Source: Rhynochetos jubatus (lineage: Eukaryota; Chordata; Aves; Eurypygiformes; Rhynochetidae). From it: a stretch of DNA of 64,000 nucleotides. Location of the stretch: contig CM050654.1 in NCBI GenBank assembly GCA_027574665.1, forward strand, positions 32,445,722 to 32,509,721, in the 5' to 3' direction. Both the position numbers and the translations under genes were made by a program. The stretch's first letter is position 1; each line of letters begins with the position of its first letter. Shown in pieces: positions 26,701 to 40,754 of this stretch. The notes beneath the pieces are model-generated. The model was not told where the DNA came from and searched no databases. It worked only from the letters and a program-made list of their open reading frames with translations.

Positions 26701-29700
26701 GCTACTCCTTTGAAAATAGGTAAGGAATTAACATAAAATATTTCAAAAGGAAAACCATGGTGTGAATATAAGAGAACAAACCTGAAAGAGGACACTTCCT
26801 AGCTTTTGTAATGAAGTGTCTTTACAGATTTCTCTTGTTGATTGGTAAAAGTGCAGAGACTTTAAGGACTGGACTCCCAGCCTTCCATCGGACTGCTGGC
26901 TGTGTTCCTTTGGAGCATACACATTTGATTTTTTCATGACTTGACTACAGTGCAGAGCCCAAGTATAGTCCTGCCCGACCTTCCTTTCCAATAATCTCAC
27001 AGTGTTTGCAGTTGCCCTCTGTAAAAAGGCAAACAAGGTTCTGGGATTCACCTTTTGCAAGTGGTTTACAGATAAGTGAGTAAAAGGAGCTCATCTGCAG
27101 TCTGTGTTACTGTACTTGAGAATTTGTGGGATGGGCTTTTTTCCTGACTAGCATTCCTAGGAAGGAAAAAGAAAGACCTGTAACACTAGGAATCACATTC
27201 TGTTTGAACTATTCCACATGGCTGATTACAGAAAAGCTGTGACTTTTATTCCTGTCTCTTTTACCCTATAATTGAGCTCTAAGGTATTAAGCTATAAATT
27301 TCAAATTAAGAGAGAAATCCACGTGGATAGAAAGCAACTTAATGACCTAGCCAATATTCATTAAGCACACCGTGACAAACATATTCCTGGTGTCAGCTGC
27401 TAGCTTTGACTGAGTGATTCCAACTTTTAATTTGGCCCATGAAGCATTTAGATGAAATCTTGAAATTACAACCTTTCACCCAGCATTTTTCCTGTAACAT
27501 CAAAGTCACAGTGTAATTCAAAGAGTGACAAAGGCTAGTTCTTGTGGTAATTTTAAGCAACCTCCATCACCAAAGGACAAAGAAAGCATTAAATAAAAAT
27601 AGGATTTTATGGCACTTGTTTTGAACATATCGTATGCAAAAAGAGTCCCATTGGGGGCCCCAAACCAGATCCTTCCCACAGGATGCTTGCATCTGGTATG
27701 TATCTCTGGAGGATGTGAGGCATATATTTTTTTAAGATGCTATGCAAACATCTTGCTGTGCAGGCAGATGGCCGCTTAACAGCAGGGCTTTGGTGGCAGT
27801 GGCAAGTCCTTGCAACAGAGCAAACTGAGAAATAGTTCAGTTTCTTCCAACTGAAGAGGACCATAGGGCTTGCGAGGTGTGTGTTAGCAGGGCGAGCATC
27901 TCTCCTGCCCTTCCCAGTCGGGTCGCATTGGCCCTGGTGCATCAGCTGGGAAAGTGCCAAGCTTGGGGCAGGAGGGACAGGAGTGCCAGTGGTGCTCCGG
28001 TGACAGCTTGTACATTTAGGGAGTTGTCTACCCAATCTTCTAGCCAGAGACAGCCTGTGGCTGGTACATGCATTGGCAGGCCATGCTGTGAAGGAAAGCA
28101 GCAGAATCGGGATTTAACGGGGCTGGTGAGAAGAAGAGCGGTATCAATGAAAAAGCGATCACACCAAGACCTGCGTTTTTGTGACCGTTCTTGTGGGAAA
28201 AAGCAGATAATTTAATGGATTAGTGTGCAAAGCGGTGTGGCTAATCTGGCTCTTGTTGCGGTTGGAAGTCTCTTTCTTTCCTCCAGTCCCTGATCTCAGA
28301 AGGGTGACCTGTGTAGGGAACAGCATAAATGTTTCTTCCCACATCTCTGTTTTTAAGAACATCTTGGATTTTAGTGGGGGGAAATAGTCTGGGCTGCTTT
28401 TATTGTGTCCCTGTTCCTGTCGAGTATTAAATTGCGATCTGCATTGGCTCGCGCACTTTCTCTGTTGTGCTTTAAACAATCTGTGTTGCAAAACATACTC
28501 GATGGTAATGATTCCTGATGTCCTGGGGGAGCTGTGTGAGGACGATTCAGAAGTTTTAGTGCACTGCATTAAACTTTCAGTCGTCCTTGTAGAGGCTGAG
28601 AAATTGGTTTTGGTTTTGAAAGTCTTAACTAAGAGCAGTCGATCAAATTGTTTGTAAGGCTCTGAACTAAAGGAAACATCTCATTAGGTAACACAGTTAA
28701 TTTAACTGGCACATAAACAGGTCATGGGGTTTCTATTAAGCAAACAATGTTCAGGCTCCCATTGACAATATAAATATGCAGTATTTAAATAAAAAAACAA
28801 AGCCTCACCTCTGTTCCTAATACCATTCCAACAAGGGTGTTCAGGGTCAAAATTTCATAGTATAGACTGTCTTTCAAGAGAGGTCACGTGGACCCCTCCT
28901 GCCGGCGTTTACTGCCTCGTGGCATCCTTGTTAAAAGTTCAGGACATGGCTTACATAGAAAGAAACACATCAGGGAAGTGTTTTTCACTCCTTTTCAATT
29001 ATGACAGAGCAGCTGGAAACAAGTCAGCTAACGAGCGTGGTGTGACACAGCAGCTCCCTATGGACTGGCACCAGGGGCTGTCGGGGCCCAGCCTGGGAGT
29101 GCTGCTCTACCTCAGTATACAAGCGTGGCTCCATGCAGTCAAGAAAGGAATGGAAAGATGAAATAACTCAGAACTACTTTGCTGTTTCAATCAGGTCACC
29201 CTTATCCTTGTTCTCCCTCTACTGTGTCTCCCTCTTCTCTCTCATTAAATATTGGCTGTTTTCTTCACTTTCGCAGCCCTTCGCAGCTTCTCACCACGTC
29301 ACTCCTTTCTCCCTTAGTGGGCAACGTCTGCCCCGGGGCTGGAGAGCTGGTGATGCCTCACTCCTCTGCCTACCATTATCTTTTGATTCCAGACCTCTCT
29401 GCTTTCTCCTACTTTATAGTCACCCTGTGGAAGAACTCAGATACCCATAAAGTGTCTACCCTTGGTGCTGTCCATATTTATGCCTTGTCCCGGACTATGT
29501 TTTCTCCAAAATAATAGAAAAGAAGAACAAATATTTAGCAACAGTTGGCAGTATAGGTGATGAGATCTGATTTCTGTTGTTTCAAAGAGATAGGCCAAGT
29601 CAAGCCTGAGAGGATGAGCAATACCTGTGTAGGGGCATTCATATCACTATGACCGTAGCTCTACCAGGAATTTTCCCTGTTGGGTACATCAGTACATCAA

Positions 29701-32700
29701 GAAGATGAAACTATACTGACGAATCCTTGCATAGTCAAGCCCTAGAGGCAGCGTCATTCCAGGCACCACCTGAGTGAATAGATAAACTAGGCACAGCCTG
29801 CCCAAGCATGGGAAAGACTTGTCCTCCATGGTAAGTCACAGCAGCTACAAGTCACGGACGCAGATTATATGCAGGATGTTGGAAGCATGTTCTGATAGGT
29901 TGTGAATACCCATATTTCCCTGGCTTGGGGTTTCTATTTTATTATTTTTTCTTATTTTCAGTATGGCATCAATAAATATTTAAAGCTAGATTCAGCCATG
30001 TGGACTTGTTTAGGACATATCAGGTACCAGTAAAGTCAATTATACTTATTGCTTCAGCTGCTTGGTTATCTAATCAAAGCAAAAGGCTTCCAGTGCTCTA
30101 CCTGGAACTTTATTTTTATGGAGAAGCACAATTTTGATGAATGCTTTGATAAAACAGGAAAGGCTATTTTGGGGGAAGTTGCTTTGCTTTCGTACAGTGG
30201 ATTTTTATTATTTTAAACACAGGAGTCTTTGTTTAAAAGAGAGAAGGCCTGCAAATTTTCTTGTTTACTTTGCCTTTTCTTCCCCTTCTGATAGGGGGTA
30301 AAACTTTATCCACCTAGTCCCCTGTCAGCTTAACCCCAAGTTTCACTGCACAGTGGCTGTGCTGGTTTTTTCACTGAAAAAAGGGAAAAAAAAAAAGGAG
30401 GGAATTTAAAATTCTGTGGCCAGCTGAGCTCATAAAGAATTCCAAAGGGTTCAGCACCTGGTCTGGCAGAGAGACTAGGGGGAAACTCAGCAGTGATACA
30501 CACAGTGCTGTAATCCACACGTGCTGTGATCACAAATGATCTGATCAGGATTAGACCATTGATGCTATAATGTTCGAATATGTCACCATTTGTTGGGCCT
30601 GATTCCCCTTATTGATGCAGGACCTGTCTACCTGCTTTTCCTGCTGCTTCTTCCATCGTTTTCACAGGTCACCCTCGCTACATGTGTACCAGGAGGAACT
30701 TGGGGAGTACAGCAAATGGGGAGAGCACAGGATAAAACCGGGCAGAATTCAGTAGCTGATGTTGCATAAAGGTCAGGGCACCTGAACTAAAGGTCCCTGC
30801 TGGCATTACAGTCTCGGACAGTTTTATTATTGTGCAGCTCATGCTCAGTTTTCTAATGCATAGCTTACAGCACCTTTGGGACCTTTGCTTAATTTGGCTG
30901 GGAGGCTTTCAGAGAATAGGGTTTCCTGGTAGCAGATATCATATTGATGACCTGTATCTCATCATTAACACACTGGCACCGTTATCGCAGGCTGTGACTG
31001 AGTATGGGATAGAATTGCTGCCTATAAATCATTCTGGGTTTAGCCAGAGATTCGTCAAGGCCAGCTAAAAAAACAGAGGAAAACTGGCAGAGACACCCTA
31101 ATAGTGGTCAAAGGGGAAAGCATCAGTGAAAAGGAGTGCAGGATGTTTCCAAACTCTGTGTGGATCTGCAAGAGGGCAGAAACATTCCCATTTCAGGAGG
31201 GTTAAATGCTGGTTTCTGCAGAGGGAAGCTACGACCATCGCATATCGCTGCTACGCAGGTTCCTGTCAACGCTGCTCAGGGTGGTGCTCATGAGATGTCT
31301 AGTTCCAAAACGAAGAATCTTCTCTCTCAAGATAAAGGGTCATTTGCTTCCTTTAGATATGCTTGTGGGTTTGTTAGAGAGGCAGTTTTTGGAAGAGGGT
31401 AGAGTTACTCATTCCAGCCCTTCTGCTTGGTGGAGAGATGGCGGTACAGCTGGCCAGGCAGGCTGGGTCTCCCTGCTGAGGACTGGAGCTCTAGGGAGAG
31501 AGGGGAAGGTAGAGAGGGAACGCAGCTCTAAAGAGGATTTCTCTCATGCCCTCCCTGGACCTGTTTTACTTGCCTTATTTCTGTCTGTTTGAGGTGTTGA
31601 GAGCAACTCTCAGGGAGACGTGGCTAAGCTTCTTAAGATGAGGCAGAGAAGGAGAACTGAGTCGCTGAGACATACCCACGGCATTCTTCTAATTCTTTGT
31701 TGTTTCTCTAAGAGTCTCACATCCTGCTGAAGTTTGCTTGTAAAACCCTTGTTAGAAGACATTTTCATGCTTCCCCAAAGGAAAAAACGTCTAACACAGA
31801 CTGTCGTTCCGTGTTAGGCTCAGGACCACACTTCTGCTTAAGACCAGGGTCATAAATTTGGCAGGCCTTCCTGGTTCTCCCATCTGCCTTCCCAGCCTTC
31901 TTTCCTAGGGGATTTCCAGGGCCAGGTTAAGCCAAGCCACATATCCAGGGCTCTGTGCAATGGGACAGTGCAGGTGCTGAGAAACCCCAAAGCACTCCTT
32001 TCCCTGTCCTGCAGAGAAGGAAGAACCTCCCTCCTTGGCCGCAGCTCGCTCACAAAGGGGAGGTTCCAGCCAGTCCCTGCTGCCAGGACCCAGCTGCTTA
32101 GGTGGTCACAGCCCTCTCCTGGCCCCAGGAGCCACCTGAGAGGTGACAGTCTGAGAGGACTTCAGCTGTGCATACCTGGACAAACAAGCCTGCATGGATC
32201 CTATTTTCCCAACTTGTCTTCAAAGAGATGCTGGAAAAGGAGTCTTTAATTTTTATTGCTCACATATTGATGTCCCAACTGTTGAGACATCACAAAGGCC
32301 AAAGACAGTTCTGCTGAGTAAATACTATACTTTTAATTCATTAAGTGAGATAGTTTCCTGGAGTAATGTGGACTGTGCAGCATCCCATATGGCCTGGGGA
32401 AGACCAGAGGCATCTTCCATACAAAAGACCTTAAGCCAGGAAGGCCCTGTCCTGCCCAGTCCCTGGCTCTCCCAGTGGTCCCAGCACATGTCCTTTCACA
32501 AAGTGGCTGAGCTCAGCCTTCCCTTGTGTTAGCACAGCCAGAGCACAGTGAGGGGCCTTCGAAGGGACTCCGCAGAAAGTGCTGACTGAGCCTGAGCAAT
32601 GGTGGTTGTACTGGGAAAGGTCTCAGACTCCTGCTGTGGGACTGAGGTTCAGGAGACCAGGTCAGGTATTATCCAAAGCTCTCCACACAGTTATCCAGAA

Positions 32701-34590
32701 AATGGTCTCTGCATCTCCTGAAAATGCTCTGAATATAATGCCTGTTTATTTTTATTAGCTGCATGGGAGACTTCTCAGTGCCTTTCTGGTTTTCCTCCTT
32801 GGAGCTGGAGTACCTCGGTGCATTGCAGACACCACAGCAAGCAGGTGGAGTAGAGAGCTCCGTCTGTAGCGTGAGGTTTTATACCAGCTCTGACCTGAAG
32901 CCAGCAGCCATACCATCTCCACGCCTCTGCCCCACTAGTGAAAAACAAGCAGCCTGGAGAAAGGGTATAAAAATAGCTCCTTGAGTAAAATCTATTTCCT
33001 CTGTATTTAGTTGTGTGTCTTGAAATACGTGTAGCGTGCTGGGAAGGGGGGAATTGTTCTGTAGCGCTTGGCCCATCCAGCTAACTAACAGGAAGGTCAT
33101 CCTGAAGGAGCGACAGGAGCATGTGGATGGCTCGCGTCTTGTGTTTCCTCAGAGGCCAGTCTAAATTTAGCAGATTCACAGATGGACATTGGTCCGTAAT
33201 CCATCTGGGACTGTGGGGGGAAGAGTGGGGTCTGGGTTGTTTGCCTAGGCTTTTTGCTGTGTAACCAGCTTCAATGAGCCACCATTCATTATTATGCTCC
33301 TCCTGGTTTTCTGCCTTGCTGAATATGCTGTAACTTACTGCCTGACCCTTTTCCCTGAAATTTTTAAGTTGAAGCATGAAGGAAAAATAAACTGCTGGTT
33401 CTGGGCTCACGCCTAACAGCCCTACTAACTTAATGTCAAACTGTGGATGTACTTTTTAATAGCATCATCACAAAGTTTGGACCTGTAACGGTACTTGCAA
33501 GAATTGCAGTAACACAAATAGTAATGATTGATGATTTTTGGCTTTCCCAAAATGTTGCCTCCTTGCTCTTTCAGCTTCCAGGCAGTTAAAGAGACTAATC
33601 CTAAGTGCAGTATTTGCATCTTGCAAGGCCTGCACACTGCTGGGCTGGTCCTTCCACTGCTAATCTTAAACAAATATTTTATGAGTATGTTTTGAAGTGA
33701 ACTAGCTCTGCTAGAAATCCCATTTCCCTGACCAGTCTGAGACGGAGATAGGCATACCGCAATGCAAAGCACATGTGTATTAAATAATGTATTTCAAGTA
33801 ATTGAAATTATGTTTCTGTATATCTGCTTCAGCACACTGCACAGATTTGACATATTGATCCTGACACACGAAGCCTGATTTTCCTGTCGTTTACGCAAGC
33901 ATTTTGTCAGAGCAGTTATTTCCAAGTTACACATTTCGTAAAAGAGGCTGAACCAATGTCAACTTTGCTTAGTTCAGAGTAATCCCAAATTCTAGACAGT
34001 AGAGTTAATGTTATTGTCACTATGATGGTCTGAAAGTCTAGGGCAGGAGGTTATTTACATAAACGCCAGTGTATTTTTTTCCATTCGTATTAACTGATCT
34101 CATAAAAGATACTATCTCTTCTTAGAAAAGTTGCCTTTAACTTCAGAGTTGCATTTTTCTTTTCTTTAAGGCAGAGTCCATATTTGACCATATTTTCCTG
34201 AAACCTGTTTAAATAAGTCTCTCAGAGCAGAAACATTCAGTCTGTTACCGCCTTTCCTTATTTTGAAGAAGATGTGTCTTTCTGCACGTAAAGATGCAAA
34301 AAATGCACATTCCACTCCCCATCAGCTTGCTGATTGCCATCACAAAACGGTCTACAGGACACGCAGGCACAGCAGAGATGGGCCTGATCTCAGCAGCACT
34401 GGGTGGGGGCTGGTGCTTCTCTCTGCTGAGCAAAAGGCAGTCAGCCAGATGGAAGTTCCCTTTTCGTCTCACATGGGGAGGCTGAACCTCTTTGAGTATC
34501 AGGTGTGTGTTCTGTGCCTACCCCAGCAGCCAGGATCTGCAGTGGGTGGGATCAGAGACCAGGAGATAGTACAACCCTACAGTCATATAC

Positions 34591-34678
34591 CTTGAGGCTT
34601 GGTGTCCCTGCCCATGGCAGGGGGTTGGAACTAGATGATCTTTAAGATCCCTCCCAATCCAAACCGTTCTGTGATTTT
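34591..34678 (+). mobile_element. CR1 LINE fragment, extreme 3' end only
   Basis: About 88 bp with the segments GTGTCCCTGCCCATGGCAGG, TTGGAACTAGATGATCTTTA and CCAAACCGTTCTGTGATT, the typical avian CR1 3' end. It is heavily 5'-truncated, as most CR1 copies are, and has no coding capacity. The same segments occur in the longer copy at 40566-41023, in the same orientation. Confidence 0.9.
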
Positions 34679-37600
34679 GCAGTAGAATCTGAACAATGGT
34701 GATAGGAGAACCAGGGCAGATCAAAGAATCTATCTGGGCTAAAATGAACTTCTTTTTTCCACCCTAGGTTAATTTTAACCTGGATCCATTTGCGGATCAG
34801 ATTCACTGTGAGGCTGCACAAACATTTCTGTTGGCACAGGGGAAGCGGCAGGAAGGAGCAGGCACCTGGGTGAGACAGAAAAGGCAACAAAGGGTTTTGG
34901 CAGGGCTGTTGGCTCTTGACAACTCAAAGTGCTCATGGAACTATCATGTAATGTGGAGCTGTTACATACCAAGAGACTGGCTGAACATAGGAATTAAAAA
35001 ATACTCCATGGCGTCATGGACTTGTCCTTGTCACAGACAGACGAGAGGTTTTTCTTGCGGCCACTAGAATTGCCAATGTGTAGAAGTTCAGTTTGTGGTA
35101 ATGTCTGATGGAACCAAGCAGAAGGGGGATTTCTAGACTGTTTGGTGCTAGATTAGCAACTGCTTACTGACATTCCCAGGAGCAACATTTCTGTACTGGA
35201 CATCAGCAGAAATCCTGCCTGTCAGAGGGCTAGCATCCTAAAAATGCCGCTATTGCTCTTCTGCAGACACTAAAAATTGAAAGTGGGCAGAGGTGCTCCA
35301 CACTGGTGGAAGCAGAGGGGTTGTTTTCTAGCTGGTCATTCCACCAGCACATAAAAATAGCTTACAAACTTTTCTTTATTTTTTTTTTAATTCTCCACAC
35401 AGCAGGCTGCCTGTTATGTGTGCCCTTGTTATTTATACTCGCCATAAGTTTCAACAGCAGCTTTACAGATTCTTTGGTGCTTGTCTAAGATCTGGTATTG
35501 TAAATCAGAAAGCTTTGCCATCCTAAACATTGCCTGGTAAGAACTCCTCTGTGTTCTCTTTTTACCCTAGAAAGAAAGGGAAGTGGAAAATACAGTTAAT
35601 GCAATCTTTTGGCCCAAATAAATAAAGGTTTTACAATATTGACATTGAATTTCTTTTTAATTCCAGTCCAATTCCTCCAGACTGGCCAAATAGAGAAAAT
35701 TTTCTCCATGTGCCAGTTTTTTAATTTTTCTTTTACCTTGCCTTGAATTTAAGGTACCAGAATTTTACCAGCCTTGAATTGTGCTGGATACTGGGTGGGG
35801 GGTGGGTGTTGAACACGAGGTGTGATCTTCTGCAAAACATCGCAGGAAAATAGTCGAAGTACTCTTCCATTAAAAAAAAAAAAGATAAACCAACAGAAAG
35901 AACCCCAGGTGACAACTTACTCTAAGGAAAGAGAAATGCCATTTAAAGAGAAAATTAGCTGTGGTTTCTACCATCCAAACAGAACAACCTCAGGCAAGTT
36001 GAGGCAGGCAGGCCAGGAATACTTTTGATACACTATTAGTCTGTAGTTGCTAAATCAACAACTCACCTTTGTCATTCACAAGTGGGTGAGGCTCCTGTTT
36101 GTCTTGGAAAGCAGACCGTGATGGGCTGAGACAGGCTCATGATTTCCCCACTGAGGCCCAACACAGTAAGACAGGAGCCAAAACATGTCCAAAAGGCAGC
36201 GCTTTAATGCTTTGTGTCTTCCATCACTGGGTATTGCAGTAACTCCCGGAGATGTGTCTCTGCTCTAATGGAGATAAGTGCTTCAGGAAAGGAACACAAA
36301 ACCTGCTTTACATTTTTATTTCGCTCTTCTTTGCTGAAGGGTTGGGTTTTTTATTCTGACCACTAGCTTGTTCAGGATGTGTCCACCATCCAGCATAGCT
36401 CTCCAGCAACCGGCTAGTGCAGTACTAACATAATGTTGTACATGGCTACGCTTACTGGGCATCTGCTATCGAACTGGTTTGTGAGGTGAGGCTCTTTGCT
36501 GCAGCCTCATCTGAGTGTAACTCCTCTGGCGGTGCTGGTGGTGGGGCAGACAACTCCTCTCTGCTCACACAAGATGTTGCTGAAGCAGTAGAGCCAGCCC
36601 AGAGGCAGGTCAATCTGCGCCGAGGTCTTGGAGACCAGCAGGGCAAGACTCTATGCCAGCTTCTAACCATTCTCGTAGGCAACTCGCTGTCAGAAAATGC
36701 TCGCTGCTTAGGATGAAGCTGCGTATGTAGCGGGATTGGTCCTGTGCTCAGGAAACTAGAGGAACTGGACAAGGTAGGAATCTGTTCTGAGATACCTGAG
36801 CGGCCAAGTAAGGCTGGAGGTTGAAGGGGCACGTGTTTTGCAGTTCTGTTCCGCTCCTGAGAGTGAGTGAAACTCTCCTAGAGTACACCTATGTGAGTAT
36901 TTGGGGGGCAACTCTAAGTTCCATGGAAACAGACTGAATCAGATGAAAGCAAACGTATGTATCTTACTCTGCAGTCTGCTCTACAGCTGTCCAACTCGTG
37001 CTGTTATTTGATGATCTTTTTCAGATACTTTTGGGGATAAAGCTCCAAAGCAACTTGTCTTTTTTTTTTTTTCGTAGGCTCTTCCTTCTGCATAGGATGC
37101 ACAGGAAGAGAGAAGATGGGTTGTAAATTAGGAAAGAAAGTTAGGCTAGCGTCAGCAGGGGAACTTGTGATGTTTGGGAGAGGTGGGTTGTACAGGACAT
37201 ACAGGTGAGGTCCATCTCAGCAGAGCAGACAGGTCTGGCTGTGGCCTTTAAGGCTTTACAGTAGTGTTGGTGGGCCAGCATGATGTTTGGTCATGGCAAC
37301 TCTTCTGTTGCTGTAAACCCACCCCATGCTGATGTTTACAGCAGAGGGATCAGCAACGATCTATTCTAACATTTGCTGAACATATGCCTACATTGCAGTT
37401 GGAGTTTGAGCTGGACTGTCTATATTTCTTCTTAATTTGTTTGGTTTAGCTAGTTGAGAATGTTCTTTTTTTACCTACCACTGTGCTGAACTGAGGAGCC
37501 AAAACCCTCTCCTCGGCGTTGTGCTCCCTTGCGCCAGGAGGGAAGATGACTCTATTTATTTATTTATTTTTAATTAATTTGATCTGTTTTAATACCCAAT

Positions 37601-40600
37601 AAAGTTGTTGTTTTTTCCAACTGGCACGACAAGGCTCTGGCTATTTTTAAAGAACATGGCTCATTTGATTTAATCTAATGAATGTTTAGTGCTGTTGAAA
37701 ATAGTTGGAGCCAGAGCCAAGAATAATGTACTGAAATGTGCTGGTTGAGCAAGGATTGCTTCACTCTGCCAATCTGCTTTCCCTCCAATTGTTCAGATTT
37801 ACCTAGTTTTGTGAGTAGCATTTGCAAGCAAGACATATTGATTGAGGTGCTTTTTATTACTAAATCTAAAGGCTGATAATGTCAGAGCCATGTTTTGCCA
37901 CACTCGTTTCAAGACACATCAAACAATAAAAACTCTTCTTCTTGTTCAGTGTAGGATGTCTAATCTCTGTTTCAGACCACTTTCAAGGGAAAGTGAAATG
38001 GTGATATCCTTTTATTACACACAGTAAAGCTGAGGCATGGAATGGTCATTTTTTTCTCCCAAAGTCCCCCAGAAAGCAGATGGGAGAATGAGTAGTGAAA
38101 CTAGTCAGCTGGCATCTCCTGGGCTCCTTTAGCCGCTGTGTTACTCTTGACTTCTTCATGAGCAAGGCCATAATCGGAAAACAAGTTCTGCTGAGTCCTT
38201 GCTCCTGGTGTTTCTCACTGGTTTCTCGGCACATCCATGTTTACAGTCCTGCCTGCACCATCTGAATTGCTCTGCAGAGGCACCTAACACTCCCTATTGA
38301 CGGCGCTTAAATTTCATGCATGTCCTTGCACTATCTCAATATGTCTTTGCAAGTGATACCACATATTTAAATGATGTATAGAAAATTGAATGAATCCATC
38401 TTCCTTTTGCCACCCGTGAGTTATTTCTGTTAGATGGCTGGTTTCCTATTCCTGCCTAAGAAATAAGTAGCTAATACTTAAGCTTCATTGGATTAAAAAA
38501 CTAAATCAGCCATAATACATCTTACTCCATGATAGTGGTGCCCGTAGGGATGGATTTTCTGCAGAGACCGCTTTATATCCTGAAGAGCAACGTAGGATTG
38601 ACTTGCATAAGTAATGAACAGATGCTCCTGACGGCTCTTACATTATTCAACTCTCTCTCTATGTGATGGGGGAAGGAAACAGCACCTGTTATTATGGGAG
38701 AAATGTTGCCGCTGCTGTTCTGCATTACAGACCTCCAGGGCAATCTGGGACAGGCATATCTCGCTGCGTTTCTGTTGACCCAGATGAAGCCATGCCAGTT
38801 TACATCCACTAGTTATTTTGTCCTCTGTTTCCCTCAGACAGGTCCCTCGGTTTATAACCCAAGAATATGAAATAGCTGCTGCAGGTATGAAGGAGCACTG
38901 GAGACCGTGTAAAAGTTGATGTGTTCCATCTTTCACCCCTAAATTTCCACAAGAGGACAGGGAAAAAATATTTGAACTTATTCCCTCTCTACAGCAAAAG
39001 TAATTTCTCCAGACTGTCTCAGATTTCATATGAAAGCAGCTCATATGGGACTTTCTAAAGGTGTATTTAAGAGCAGACAGAACGAATTTCCTCATCACCC
39101 TGACATTAGACTGAGATTAGTCCCCTTCCATCATCCACGTCGTGCAGGGCAGCACGCTTGGCCTACGGTTTAGGGCCACAGCTTCAGATGCAGCGAGTCA
39201 GGACCCTAAAATTTTCCGAGTCACTCCCTTGCAGGTAACAGCGATTGTGTTTGCAGCATGGAGCCGGGAGACGTTTCCTCGAAGAATCCCTGCAACTCAG
39301 GCATAGGTTAGAGCAAGGGCAGGAATGTTTTCTTTGCCAGGCGACATACAGGTTATTCAGGAACCACACGTTAACGCAACCAGTCCAATAATAACATGAA
39401 AAATATAAAGCGAAGATCGGAAGTGAGGTTAAGGATCCTCTCTAGTCCCAGGCAAGTGCCTCCTCACCCCTCACCTAGGATGAGTGGACTGTGCAGATTA
39501 TTTTTTCCCCCCATGTGATCTCTGCAACACTTCTACTTCCCCGTGGCAGAACTCCCTGCTTGAAACTACAGGCTCACCCCAGCTGGCAGCATAGTTCCCA
39601 CTGATGCTGGGGACAGATGTCATCCTCGGCCAGGGCTGAAGCTGAGCCAGGCTGTGCTCGCAGCTTGTCACCTCTTCTGTTTATAGGAGCTAATTGATAC
39701 GATGTGATTATTAAGAATATGTCTTTCAGTCTTATTTTGTGAAATATTTATGGTATGTATAGTTCATCAGCAAGTATGCATAGTTATACTTATTTGTGGA
39801 GTCACTTTTCAGATATCACTTTTACAATATTGCTAGAAATGTAGATGGGGAGGAGGGGAGGAAGCCTGCTCCCCCTCCCCAGTAATGACTTAAATTCTGT
39901 TTCAATTAAGCAAACACATTTTCGGGGTTGAGACTGCACCTTAATTATATTTTAAAGTAGGCTGCAGCCGACAACAGCTACAAACTGGCTTCAAAACCCT
40001 CCGAAGAATCTTGGGCTGCGCTGCCTTAGCCCAGTGTCACTGCAGCTACTTTTAGGATGTTTTCTGGTTTCTTAAGCAGACGGTCTCAAAGATTTTCTTA
40101 GGGTGGCTTTTAAACTGCAGCAGGGCAGGGCTCTGGGGTGCTAGGTGCTGCAGAGGCACTCGGCCAGGGACTGCACCCGCCTCAGAGCCTGTCTCGCCCG
40201 CCCAGGCAGACGCAGGGCAAAGGCCACGGGAGCAGCATTATGCCAGTTAGGAGCATGGTCGTTTTACCCGTTTGTTGCTCAAAGCAGGCTGAGTTTAGGT
40301 GGGAGGCAGCCAGGCCATAGCGCGGAAGGTGGGCATGGTGTGAGAGGGTAGACTATGAAGCAGAAAGCAGAGAAGAGATGCTTTCTCAGAAGAGCCCTGC
40401 TACAAGTTCCCTGAATCACTCACAGGCCCTAAGCTGGTGCTTTCTTACTGCCTGGCACTTCAGGAGCTCAAACAGCCACCAGAAGAGCTGCTGCCTGGGG
40501 TGCCATGGCAGGGGCGAATGGCCTACAGGGAAGGGGCGAGTGGCAGAACGGGGCAGGTCCTAGCTGAAGACAGGCTGAGAGAGTTGGGCTCGTTCAGCCT

Positions 40601-40668
40601 GGAGAAGAGAAGGCTCCGGGGAGACCTTAAAGCACCTTCCAGTACCTGAAGGGGCCTACAAGAAAGCT

Positions 40669-40690
40669 GGGGGGGGGGGGCGGGGGGGGG
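40669..40690 (+). repeat. G-rich tract, G12-C-G9
   Basis: Twenty-one G in 22 bases on the plus strand, inside the CR1 copy. The same stretch in related CR1 elements is only moderately G-rich (from memory), so expansion after insertion is likely. It could form a G-quadruplex. Such tracts are error-prone in sequencing, so the exact length is uncertain. Confidence 0.85.
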
Positions 40691-40706
40691 CTTTTTACAA
40701 GGGCCT

Positions 40707-40754
40707 GTAGTGATAGGACAAGGGGTAATGGTAGTGATAGGACAAGGGGTAATG
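40707..40754 (+). repeat. Perfect 24-bp tandem duplication inside CR1
   Basis: A unit beginning GTAGTGATAGGACAAGG is present at 40707-40730 and repeated without change at 40731-40754. The smaller CR1 copy does not cover this region. The identity of the two units suggests a recent duplication or an assembly artefact. Confidence 0.95.

Noticed and set aside
30449-30469. REST/RE1 half-site (TTCAGCACC)
   Set aside because: The right half-site GGACAGCG is missing at the required spacing.
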